The position numbers and the translations under genes were made by a program. From contig CAZDQV010000047.1 of the NCBI GenBank assembly GCA_964507795.1, forward strand, positions 1 through 15,486: a stretch of DNA of 15,486 nt, written 5' to 3'. Source of the DNA: UMGS973 sp964507795. GTDB taxonomy: Bacteria > Bacillota > Clostridia > Peptostreptococcales > Anaerovoracaceae. Position 1 is the stretch's first letter. Each line of letters starts with the position of its first letter. The notes under the pieces were generated by a model. The model saw nothing but the letters and a program-made list of their open reading frames with translations. It was not told the origin of the DNA and did no database searches. Below are positions 8,033 to 14,193 of this stretch, piece by piece.

Positions 8033-8998
8033 CTATTTAATGCCGGACAATCTCAGCTGAAGCTCGGCCTGATAGTATGAAATCAGGTCATCAAGTTCAT
8101 CCCTTATTTCTGCTATATCTATTTCTCTGTTGTCAACATTGTTCAATGCGTAATTCCTGTAGAGCTTCCGATGATTGAGAGGAGTATGTCCATACCATTG
8201 TTTGAATGCACGGTAAAAATATTTCGGATCCGAAAAGCCGCACTGGTATGATATATCGTTAATATGCATATCTGTTGTCAGCAGCAAAAGCTCCGCTTTG
8301 TATACCCTGATATATGTTCGCAGTCCCCGAAGTCCCAGAAATGAGGTCTTTTTCAGGAATTGCGACAGATAGTTGGGATTTATGTGTTCCAAGGCTCCGA
8401 GCTCCTCGATGGTCATGCGTCCTCTGGTATTTTTGTAGATGTATGCGAATATATGCTCAAATCGTACCTTGGCATCCTCCGGGAACTGATTCGGGTCATT
8501 CATCCAGTAGAATACTGAGAAATTTTCCTGCACTATATGCATAACCTGCATGGCAATTCTGTTTGTGATTTCTTTTTTTTCGGCTTCAGTGTATCTTGGA
8601 GAAATATATGAATAAAACATGGTGAGCAGGAGCTTGTGCATATAGTCTATCTTTTTTTCCATTGAATGATGTATCTCTCCTTTGTGGCATACAAACGACA
8701 TATTTACAAGATCGCGGTTACCGAACAGATCTGAAGTCTGGTCTATATAAAATGAAATCAGCAGATTTTCCTCGTCAGAGTATATGCAGTGTACATCGTC
8801 AGTATCTATAAGGATTATTTCGCCTTCCCTTACTGTCAGCTCCTCGTATGCAATTCTGATACTTATGTTGCCTTTGATACAAAAAACAACCTCCAGACAG
8901 TCACTGTGAAAATGCGCCGGCTCATGAACAGCCTCATATATTTTGAATCCCATTGGTGTATCTTTGATTAAATCTATTTTTTCTGATGTTATCAGCAT
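8033..8998 (-). CDS. Cupin-AraC family transcriptional regulator
   Basis: A 321-aa DNA-binding regulator. The N-terminal sensor is a cupin whose motif H29-x-H31-(4)-E36-(6)-G43, with H70 in DDVH, keeps all four metal-ligand positions. A linker helix region runs to about 180. The AraC-type domain has helix-turn-helix 1 near 196-217 (MTIEELGALEHINPNYLSQF) and helix-turn-helix 2 near 244-268 (INDISYQCGFSDPKYFYRAF). After it comes an unusual tail of about 40 acidic, helical residues (RDELDDLISYYQAEL) that may dimerise. The ATG is preceded by GGAGGC. The gene is divergent from the saccharopine-dehydrogenase-like gene and upstream of the M28 gene on the same strand with no terminator between, so these are its likely targets. 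The ligand is unknown. Confidence 0.9.
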   Translation of the reverse strand: MLITSEKIDLIKDTPMGFKIYEAVHEPAHFHSDCLEVVFCIKGNISIRIAYEELTVREGEIILIDTDDVHCIYSDEENLLISFYIDQTSDLFGNRDLVNMSFVCHKGEIHHSMEKKIDYMHKLLLTMFYSYISPRYTEAEKKEITNRIAMQVMHIVQENFSVFYWMNDPNQFPEDAKVRFEHIFAYIYKNTRGRMTIEELGALEHINPNYLSQFLKKTSFLGLRGLRTYIRVYKAELLLLTTDMHINDISYQCGFSDPKYFYRAFKQWYGHTPLNHRKLYRNYALNNVDNREIDIAEIRDELDDLISYYQAELQLRLSGIK

Positions 8999-9031
8999 AA
9001 AAGCCTCCGTTTATAGTCGTTTTTTTATATA

Positions 9032-9060
9032 ATTATATCAAAACAGCGATAAAACGTCTA
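9032..9060 (-). promoter_or_regulatory. Promoter of the AraC regulator
   Basis: Minus strand: TAGACG (9060-9055), a 17-base spacer, TATAAT (9037-9032). It is back to back with the promoter of the divergent gene; the two -35 regions are one base apart. Confidence 0.6.
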
Positions 9061-9061
9061 T

Positions 9062-9090
9062 GGTTTTGTTAATCGTAATTAGACTATAAT
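9062..9090 (+). promoter_or_regulatory. Promoter of the saccharopine-dehydrogenase-like gene
   Basis: TATAAT at 9085-9090 is perfect, but the hexamer 17 bases upstream (GGTTTT, 9062-9067) is a poor -35. A good -10 with a poor -35 is typical of promoters needing an activator, and the AraC gene lies directly across. The start is predicted near 9097, with a leader of about 65 nt. Confidence 0.5.
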
Positions 9091-9161
9091 ATTATTACAG
9101 AGGGCGCTCAATTTCAAATATTCAAAAACCATTTTCAAAATTAAGAGAGGTGTAAAGTAAA

Positions 9162-10397
9162 ATGGGCAAAAAAATATTAATCGTAGGCGTTGGAGCACAG
9201 GGCTCAACAGTTGCACAGAGAATGGACGAAGAACCAAATGTTGAAAAAATCATATGTGCAGATGCAGACCACAAAGCTGTAGACGAATTGGTTAAGATTC
9301 TCAAAAAAGCAGAAGGTACATATATTGATGCTAATGATATTGACAGCATCGCTAAGGCTGGCGAAGGTGTAGACCTCGTTGTAAACGCTCTTCCTATCCA
9401 GTTTGGACAGAACGTTTTGGAAGCAGCTCTTAAGATTAAAGCAAACTATCAGGACTTTGCTGCAACAGATGTACTTGACGGCAAGTGGTACGAATGGTGG
9501 CCTGATTGTGTACAGAAACTGTACGATGATTATGGCAAGAGATTCGCAGAGATAGGCAAGATGGCTATAATAGGAACAGGATCAGCTCCTGGACTGATGT
9601 GTGTTGTAACCAAGAAGAACATGGAACTTCTGGACAGCTGCGATGACATCCTTATGATGGTATACGAAGGCGTTGAAGCCAAGAGATTCCTTCCTTTCTG
9701 GTGGTCACCGTTTACAGCATTATCGGATATGACAGACCCGACATTTGCACTCAAGGATGGCGTTATGGTTGAAACAGAACCGCATTCACTTCCTGTAACA
9801 AGACATTTCAAGGGATGTGCAAAAGAAGTTACATTAGTAGAACATGCACATGACGAAACAGTTTATATGGGAATCAACAAGGATACTCACTACAAAGGCG
9901 CTAAGAATATCAACTTCAAATATGGCGGAGTAGGTATTGATTTTGCAACACCTTTGTACAGAGCAGGATTATTGAACAGAGAAGAAGAAACATACAAAGG
10001 ACATACATTCGTGCCGTTTGATGTTATTGTTTCACATATTCCTCCTGCTCCTAAATATCATGACGAAATCAAGGAAATCCTTGATGAAGGTCTTGTAAAA
10101 GACGAAGGAGCTTTCGTAACAGAAGCAACAGGTATGAAGGATGGCAAAAAAGTTAAAATTGAAACTTACGTTTACGCTCCTGGTTGCGTAGAAAGTTTCG
10201 AAAAAGCTGGTATCACCGGGGAACAGTATCTGACAGGACAGTGTGGTTCACTGTTTACAAAGATGTTTGTAAATGACGACTATACTCAGACAGGTCTGAT
10301 TTCATCAGATATGCTTACATATGAAGAATGTGACAAGTATCTGGCTTATGCTGCAGCTCTTGATATTAAAGCAGATACAGAGGTAATTCCTTTATAA
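9162..10397 (+). CDS. Saccharopine dehydrogenase-family oxidoreductase
   Basis: An NAD(P)-dependent oxidoreductase of the saccharopine/carboxynorspermidine/lysine dehydrogenase superfamily, 411 aa. The Rossmann motif G9-V-G-A-Q-G14 and the acidic D34-A-D36 after strand 2 point to NAD rather than NADP. NALPIQFGQNVLEAALKIKANYQDFAATD is the typical second Rossmann part, and GTGSAPGL opens the catalytic domain. The C-terminal half (EATGMKDGKKVKIETYV, then a glycine-rich stretch) fits the family. The ATG follows AGAGAGGTG at a rather long spacing. Its codons look A-rich and uniform (gaa, aca, aag, gca), suggesting good expression. It is a single gene with its own terminator, divergent from the AraC regulator. 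The true substrate could be lysine, saccharopine, a polyamine precursor or an opine-like amino acid; sequence alone does not decide. Confidence 0.85.
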   Translation: MGKKILIVGVGAQGSTVAQRMDEEPNVEKIICADADHKAVDELVKILKKAEGTYIDANDIDSIAKAGEGVDLVVNALPIQFGQNVLEAALKIKANYQDFAATDVLDGKWYEWWPDCVQKLYDDYGKRFAEIGKMAIIGTGSAPGLMCVVTKKNMELLDSCDDILMMVYEGVEAKRFLPFWWSPFTALSDMTDPTFALKDGVMVETEPHSLPVTRHFKGCAKEVTLVEHAHDETVYMGINKDTHYKGAKNINFKYGGVGIDFATPLYRAGLLNREEETYKGHTFVPFDVIVSHIPPAPKYHDEIKEILDEGLVKDEGAFVTEATGMKDGKKVKIETYVYAPGCVESFEKAGITGEQYLTGQCGSLFTKMFVNDDYTQTGLISSDMLTYEECDKYLAYAAALDIKADTEVIPL

Positions 10398-10419
10398 CAT
10401 AAAATACATAGTTTGAACG

Positions 10420-10454
10420 CACTGCAGCCTTTTGGCCGCAGTGTTGTTTTTTTT
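10420..10454 (+). terminator. Intrinsic terminator of the dehydrogenase-like gene
   Basis: CACTGCAGCC (10420-10429) pairs with GGCCGCAGTG (10434-10443) around TTTT, with a single A-C mismatch. A T-rich tract with a run of eight T follows (10444-10454). Confidence 0.9.
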
Positions 10455-10472
10455 CTTTTGGTGTGCTAAAAT
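10444..10472 (+). promoter_or_regulatory. Candidate promoter of the phosphoribosyltransferase
   Basis: TTGTTT (10444-10449), a 17-base spacer and TAAAAT (10467-10472) preceded by TGC, an extended -10. The -35 overlaps the U-tract of the preceding terminator. The leader would be about 38 nt. Confidence 0.5.
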
Positions 10473-10516
10473 CTATTTGTCGGATTTTGAAATATCGATT
10501 GTAAAGGAGAAATTTT

Positions 10517-11068
10517 ATGTATTACGAGATAGATATTGCGGGCAAAAAAAGAAACCTTCAGCTCTATGAAGTAGGTGAGAATGTGGATATCGCTGCGTTT
10601 ATACTTTTTGGCGATGTAGAGATCACACAGCATGTTGCCAAGAAGCTTCTTGAGAAGGCTCCTGATTTTGATATTTTGTTTACAGCAGAGGCCAAGAGCA
10701 TTCCGCTGATTTATGAGATGGCAAGACAGGCAGGCATGAATGATTATATCGTTGCACGCAAAGGCGTCAAAGTATATATGGAAAATGTGATTTCTGCAGA
10801 GGTCAAGTCGATAACTACAGACCATGTACAGCATCTGTATCTTGGAGACAATGAAGCATCGAGGATTAAAGGCAAAAAAGTCCTTATAATAGATGATGTT
10901 ATCAGTACGGGAGAGTCACTTGCAGCAATGGAGGAGCTTGTCAAAGCGGCCGGAGGTATTGTTGCAGGCAAAATGACCGTTCTTGCTGAGGGTGAAGCCA
11001 AGGATAGAGATGATATTGTATTTTTGGCACCGCTTCCTCTGTTTGACGGAAACGGACAGGTAAAATAG
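10517..11068 (+). CDS. Purine-type phosphoribosyltransferase
   Basis: A type I phosphoribosyltransferase of 183 aa in the size range of adenine and xanthine phosphoribosyltransferases. It joins a base to PRPP in the cytoplasm. The 13-residue PRPP signature VLIIDDVISTGES is at 122-134, and a flexible-loop region lies upstream near YIVARKGVKVYM. The N-terminal hood (residues 1-60) is less familiar. The ATG follows AAGGAG. Both ends carry an intrinsic terminator, so it is a single-gene unit. It would act on purines imported by the permease at 1370-2797, but they are not in one operon. The base it prefers (adenine, hypoxanthine, xanthine) is not clear, and a regulatory paralogue is possible. Confidence 0.82.
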   Translation: MYYEIDIAGKKRNLQLYEVGENVDIAAFILFGDVEITQHVAKKLLEKAPDFDILFTAEAKSIPLIYEMARQAGMNDYIVARKGVKVYMENVISAEVKSITTDHVQHLYLGDNEASRIKGKKVLIIDDVISTGESLAAMEELVKAAGGIVAGKMTVLAEGEAKDRDDIVFLAPLPLFDGNGQVK

Positions 11069-11094
11069 CTGAGATAAAGGAACAATAATATCAG

Positions 11095-11122
11095 AAACTG
11101 TGGAGAAATTCACAGTTTTTTT
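11095..11122 (+). terminator. Intrinsic terminator of the phosphoribosyltransferase
   Basis: AAACTGTG (11095-11102) and CACAGTTT (11111-11118) form an 8-bp stem around GAGAAATT. Seven T residues run from 11116 to 11122. It abuts an oppositely oriented terminator that starts five bases later. Confidence 0.88.
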
Positions 11123-11126
11123 GAAT

Positions 11127-11148
11127 AAAAAAACAGCCTGACTGGCTG
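11127..11148 (-). terminator. Intrinsic terminator of the putative small RNA
   Basis: Minus strand: CAGCC, loop AGTCA, GGCTG, then seven T residues (plus-strand A-run 11127-11133). No minus-strand coding gene exists upstream for it to terminate; the next minus-strand gene lies beyond the phosphohexomutase operon and has its own end signals. Confidence 0.85.
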
Positions 11149-11249
11149 AGGGGGGATAATGAAAGGGAGTAAAACTCCCTCCCATTATATGTTGTGTACA
11201 TATTGAGTTCATATAATCAAAGAGGGTACTTTAATTAAATATATAACAC
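11127..11249 (-). ncRNA. Putative small non-coding RNA
   Basis: A self-contained minus-strand transcription unit without a credible reading frame: promoter (11284-11256), predicted start near 11249, terminator ending at 11127, about 123 nt. The body has a 14-bp stem, arms 11188-11175 and 11169-11156 around the loop TTTTA. Two of its pairs are G-U in the minus-strand RNA but would be A-C mismatches in a plus-strand RNA, so the structure fits only minus-strand transcription. Between stem and terminator is an unpaired C-rich run (CCCCCCTCA), and CCCTCTT lies near the 5' end. Unpaired C-rich motifs in Firmicute small RNAs often pair with Shine-Dalgarno sequences. I do not recognise a known family, and its targets are unknown. 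Confidence 0.6.
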
Positions 11250-11255
11250 GCTTTT

Positions 11256-11284
11256 AGTATAAACCCCGGGTTGATGTTTTTCAA
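11256..11284 (-). promoter_or_regulatory. Promoter of the putative small RNA
   Basis: Minus strand: TTGAAA (11284-11279), a 17-base spacer, TATACT (11261-11256), each hexamer one mismatch from consensus. The spacer holds an 11-base palindrome AACCC-C-GGGTT (11262-11272), a possible repressor site. Confidence 0.7.
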
Positions 11285-11344
11285 GCCTTTATTTTATATT
11301 TTTTGGGTTTTCCGATAATTTTTTTGCAACAGTTTTAAAGGTGA

Positions 11345-11376
11345 AATAATATGTGCGGGATGGCTTCCATATTATT
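11345..11376. repeat. Inverted repeat upstream of the phosphohexomutase promoter
   Basis: AATAATATG (11345-11353) and CATATTATT (11368-11376) are perfect 9-base arms around a 14-base G-rich centre. The second arm touches the -35 of the phosphohexomutase promoter. No U-tract follows, so an operator is more likely than a terminator. It lies between the divergent small-RNA and mutase promoters. Confidence 0.55.
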
Positions 11377-11403
11377 GCTTTTGTAGCTGTTTGCAAGTAT
11401 AAT
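11375..11403 (+). promoter_or_regulatory. Promoter of the phosphohexomutase-nnrE operon
   Basis: TTGCTT (11375-11380), a 17-base spacer, TATAAT (11398-11403). The start is predicted near 11410, giving a leader of about 27 nt. Confidence 0.65.
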
Positions 11404-11436
11404 ATATGTATATAAAACTTTGGGAGAATTAAATTT

Positions 11437-12969
11437 ATGAGTAAATATAACCTGAAAACTTTACAAAACGGTAGTGATATAAGGGGGATTTCTTTGACAG
11501 GGGTAGGCGGAAGCGGCGTCCCTAACCTGCAGGATGCTGAAGCATGTCTCCTCTCAAAAGGATTTCTTTTATGGCTTTGTAACAAGACCGGCAATCGTCC
11601 TGAAGAGCTTACTGTCGCAGTAGGCAGAGATCCGCGTATGTCGGGGCAGATGCTGCTTTACGGCATCATAAACGGGCTGGCGCCGTATGGAGTTAAAGTT
11701 TTGGACTGTGGTCTTGCTTCAACACCTGCAATGTTTATGTCTACAATATTTGATGAAATCAAAGCAGATGGAGCCATCATGATAACCGCATCACATTTGC
11801 CATATGAGCGTAATGGGTTTAAATATTTCACGGCGGATGGCGGCCTTGATAAGAAAGATATTGCACAGATAATAGAGTTTGCTGAGGCTGACGGTGCAGG
11901 ACTTGGAAAAGCACCATATGAAGACAGGGCTGTAATTGTTATGGGCAAAAGGACATATCCGTCCGAAAAGTGCAATTTGATGGAGCTTTACTGTGAGCAT
12001 TTGAGAACCCTCATTATAAATGAAACTGATAAAGGCAGTAGGCCTCTTGAAGGACTCAAGATAGTTGTGGATGCCGGAAACGGTAGCGGAGGGTTTTATG
12101 CCAGAGACGTACTTGCCCCTCTTGGAGCCGATATTTCTGCCAGCCAGTATCTTGAGGCTGATGGGACGTTTCCAAATCATGCACCTAACCCGGAAAACAA
12201 AGAAGCTCTTGATTCAATAGCTTTGCAGGTAATATCGACAGGTGCCGATTTCGGACTCATTTTTGATACGGATGTGGACAGAGCTGCTGCGGTAGATGGC
12301 AGGGGCAGAGAAATTGCACGAAACGGGATTGTTGCAATGGCTGCCGCGCTGGTTTCCGAGGAACATCCGGGAACCACAGTGGTTACTGACAGCATCACAA
12401 GCACACATCTTACGGATTTTATTGAGAAAGAGCTTGGAATGAAGCATCTCAGATTTAAAAGAGGTTACAAAAACGTTATCAATAAAGGTATAGAGCTTAA
12501 TCTTTCGGGGCAGGAATGCTGGCTTGCAATAGAAACGTCAGGTCACGCCGCACTCAAAGAAAACTATTTTCTGGATGATGGAGCATATCTTGCAACAAAG
12601 ATAGTTATCAAAGCGGCAAAGCTTGCCCAAAAAGGCGAAACCATTGATTCTGTGACAGCAAAACTCAAAACGCCTCTTGAAGCCAAAGAACTGAGATTCC
12701 CCATAACCTGTGAGAATTTTGGCGAATATGCAGATGGTATACTCCATGATCTTGAAGCATGGGCAGGGTCTCAGAATGATATGGAGATTGCAAAGCCCAA
12801 TTTTGAAGGCGTCAGGATAAATTTTGATGATGGCTGGTGCCTGCTGCGCAAATCACTGCATGATCCTATCATGCCGTTTAATGTGGAATCTGATAAGCAG
12901 GGCGGAGTAGACAAAATTATATCGAAGATGACAGCTTTTTGGGGAAAATATGAGCATCTTGAAATTTGA
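11437..12969 (+). CDS. Phosphoglucomutase/phosphomannomutase-family enzyme
   Basis: An alpha-D-phosphohexomutase of 510 aa that would move phosphate between C6 and C1 of a hexose in the cytoplasm. The phosphoserine loop TASHLP has S119 (TASHNP is usual). The metal loop D277-T-D279-V-D281-R is intact. The sugar-binding motif E366-T-S-G-H370 is intact. The C-terminal phosphate-binding loop, normally R-x-S-G-T-E-P, reads R471-K-S-L-H-D-P477. This places it in a divergent subgroup, and the sugar it uses may differ from glucose or mannose. The ATG is preceded by GGGAGAA at slightly long spacing. Eleven bases separate its stop from the ATG of nnrE, so the two are co-transcribed. The link between the two activities is not obvious. 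Confidence 0.87.
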   Translation: MSKYNLKTLQNGSDIRGISLTGVGGSGVPNLQDAEACLLSKGFLLWLCNKTGNRPEELTVAVGRDPRMSGQMLLYGIINGLAPYGVKVLDCGLASTPAMFMSTIFDEIKADGAIMITASHLPYERNGFKYFTADGGLDKKDIAQIIEFAEADGAGLGKAPYEDRAVIVMGKRTYPSEKCNLMELYCEHLRTLIINETDKGSRPLEGLKIVVDAGNGSGGFYARDVLAPLGADISASQYLEADGTFPNHAPNPENKEALDSIALQVISTGADFGLIFDTDVDRAAAVDGRGREIARNGIVAMAAALVSEEHPGTTVVTDSITSTHLTDFIEKELGMKHLRFKRGYKNVINKGIELNLSGQECWLAIETSGHAALKENYFLDDGAYLATKIVIKAAKLAQKGETIDSVTAKLKTPLEAKELRFPITCENFGEYADGILHDLEAWAGSQNDMEIAKPNFEGVRINFDDGWCLLRKSLHDPIMPFNVESDKQGGVDKIISKMTAFWGKYEHLEI

Positions 12970-12980
12970 AGAGGTTAGTT

Positions 12981-13649
12981 ATGGACGAATATATTACATG
13001 CAAGCAGATGAAACAGCTTGAGGAAAAAGCGGATGCCGCCGGGCTTTCGTATCTTACTATGATGGAAAATGCCGGCACTGCTGTAGCAGACGCTATAAAA
13101 GAATTAGGAGATACAGCAGGGAAAAAAGCTGCTGTATTCTGTGGCAAAGGTAATAACGGTGGTGACGGTTTTGTGATTGCAAGGCTGCTTTCTGAAATGA
13201 ATATGTTTGTAACAGTTGTTCTTACAGACGGTGAGCCTGCAACTCCCGATGCGATTTATAATTACAATCTGCTGTGCACATACCCGGTAAAGATAATGGA
13301 CATACATAATGTGGAGTCGATGAGCAATCCATCAGCGGATATTATCGTGGATGCTGTGTATGGGACTGGATTTCATGGCAAGCTGAATGATGAAGGGCTG
13401 GTAGCTGTTTATCTTATGAACAGTATGAAAAAAACAGCTAAGGTCTTCTCTGTGGATATCCCCTCAGGACTATGCGGAGATACGGTAACAGGAGAAAAAA
13501 TTGAGAATATACCTGTATGTGCAGATTATACTGTAGTATTTCACAGAAAAAAACCGATACATTTTTGTCGTAATGCCAAAGAATACATGGGAGAGATAAT
13601 AGTTGCAGATATAGGGATAGATGAGGCAATTAAAGAGGCCGGGGAATAA
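12981..13649 (+). CDS. nnrE: NAD(P)H-hydrate epimerase, stand-alone YjeF_N domain
   Basis: It interconverts R and S forms of hydrated NAD(P)H so that a dehydratase can repair them. The 222-aa product is one YjeF_N domain: GKGNNGGDGFVIARLL (55-70), VDAVYGTGFHG with D124, and VDIPSGLCGDTVTG (158-171). Most bacteria fuse this domain to the ADP-dependent dehydratase NnrD in a protein of about 500 aa. Here the C-terminal domain is absent and no nnrD is present in the window. The ATG at 12981 follows GAAGAGG with good spacing. An in-frame TTG at 12966 overlapping the mutase stop is a poorer start. It is the last gene of the mutase operon, and its stop codon lies inside the terminator stem. Confidence 0.9.
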   Translation: MDEYITCKQMKQLEEKADAAGLSYLTMMENAGTAVADAIKELGDTAGKKAAVFCGKGNNGGDGFVIARLLSEMNMFVTVVLTDGEPATPDAIYNYNLLCTYPVKIMDIHNVESMSNPSADIIVDAVYGTGFHGKLNDEGLVAVYLMNSMKKTAKVFSVDIPSGLCGDTVTGEKIENIPVCADYTVVFHRKKPIHFCRNAKEYMGEIIVADIGIDEAIKEAGE

Positions 13650-13662
13650 TTCCCGGCCTTTG
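13636..13662. terminator. Terminator between convergent operons
   Basis: AGGCCGGG (13636-13643) and CCCGGCCT (13652-13659) form a very G+C-rich 8-bp stem around GAATAATT. It is followed by TTTGTTT on the plus strand and CTTTAATT on the minus strand, so it can serve both directions, though both U-tracts are weak. Confidence 0.7.
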
Positions 13663-13663
13663 T

Positions 13664-13858
13664 TTACAAAGTGTCCTCATTATTATCTTTGCATTCCTCA
13701 GAACAAGATGCATCTTCTGTATCTCCGGAAAGATAAATCACATCAAATGAATCGTCATGCTTTTGTTTGTGTCTGGTATACCTGTCAGCATTTCTGCTGA
13801 AATATATATATGCTGCGCTGCCTGCTGCAAGAAGTATAAACAACAGAATAAATGGCAT
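13664..13858 (-). CDS. Small single-pass membrane protein of unknown function
   Basis: A 64-aa protein with an N-terminal membrane helix (residues 2-20, MPFILLFILLAAGSAAYIYF), a short basic stretch (RYTRHKQKH) and an acidic tail with two cysteines (CSEEC). The positive residues after the helix put the C-terminus in the cytoplasm. No family recognised. The ATG follows GGAGGAG at ideal spacing, so the gene is very likely real. It is the last gene downstream of gap and the 89-aa protein, 55 bases from the latter across a strong hairpin, with no promoter of its own visible. Confidence 0.7.
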   Translation of the reverse strand: MPFILLFILLAAGSAAYIYFSRNADRYTRHKQKHDDSFDVIYLSGDTEDASCSEECKDNNEDTL

Positions 13859-13883
13859 AATCTCCTCCTTTGTTGTGATAATT

Positions 13884-13908
13884 TCAGGAGATGCACTGCA
13901 TCTCCTGA
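13884..13908. repeat. Intercistronic 11-bp hairpin
   Basis: TCAGGAGATGC (13884-13894) and GCATCTCCTGA (13898-13908) pair perfectly around a 3-base loop. Neither side has a U-tract, so it is not a standard terminator. It lies between the 89-aa gene and the membrane-protein gene in the gap operon and may act as an mRNA stabiliser or processing site. Confidence 0.75.
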
Positions 13909-13913
13909 CAGTG

Positions 13914-14183
13914 CTATGCTTTGATGTCCTGAATCTGATCCTGCAATGATTTGATCTCTTCGAGCTTCTGGTCGATTTCTGACATTACAGGCGCAATACC
14001 TGCGTCTATTGTTTCACCGTTTTCTCTTTGTTTGAGATAAAAATCAGCTATATCGCATTTGAGCGATACGATGTCTTTTTCGGCAGATGAAATCTTTGCC
14101 TTGAGTTTTGTAACCTCTATAACGTCGCTGCCTTTGTCAACAGCTTTTCCTGCTGCAGTAGTTAGTTTGTCTAAAATTGCCAT
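13914..14183 (-). CDS. Small coiled-coil protein downstream of gap
   Basis: An 89-aa soluble protein, MAILDKLTTAAGKAVDKGSD at its start, then two long helices with heptad pattern (IEVTKLKAKISSAEKDIVSLKCDI and IDQKLEEIKSLQDQIQDIKA) joined by a short turn around GETIDAG. It resembles the N-terminal half of small Clostridial proteins that carry a C-terminal zinc ribbon; the ribbon is missing here. The start is ATG 14183 because AGGAGGT stands just before it. That site overlaps the TAG of gap, and only ten bases separate the genes, so translation is probably coupled to gap. A longer frame to 14273 would overlap gap and has no support. Function unknown. Confidence 0.8.
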   Translation of the reverse strand: MAILDKLTTAAGKAVDKGSDVIEVTKLKAKISSAEKDIVSLKCDIADFYLKQRENGETIDAGIAPVMSEIDQKLEEIKSLQDQIQDIKA

Positions 14184-14193
14184 AATGTACCTC

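Noticed and set aside
10916..11212. Minus-strand 98-codon frame across the small-RNA region
   Set aside because: No ribosome binding site at its ATG. It reads through two terminators and into the phosphoribosyltransferase gene in antisense.
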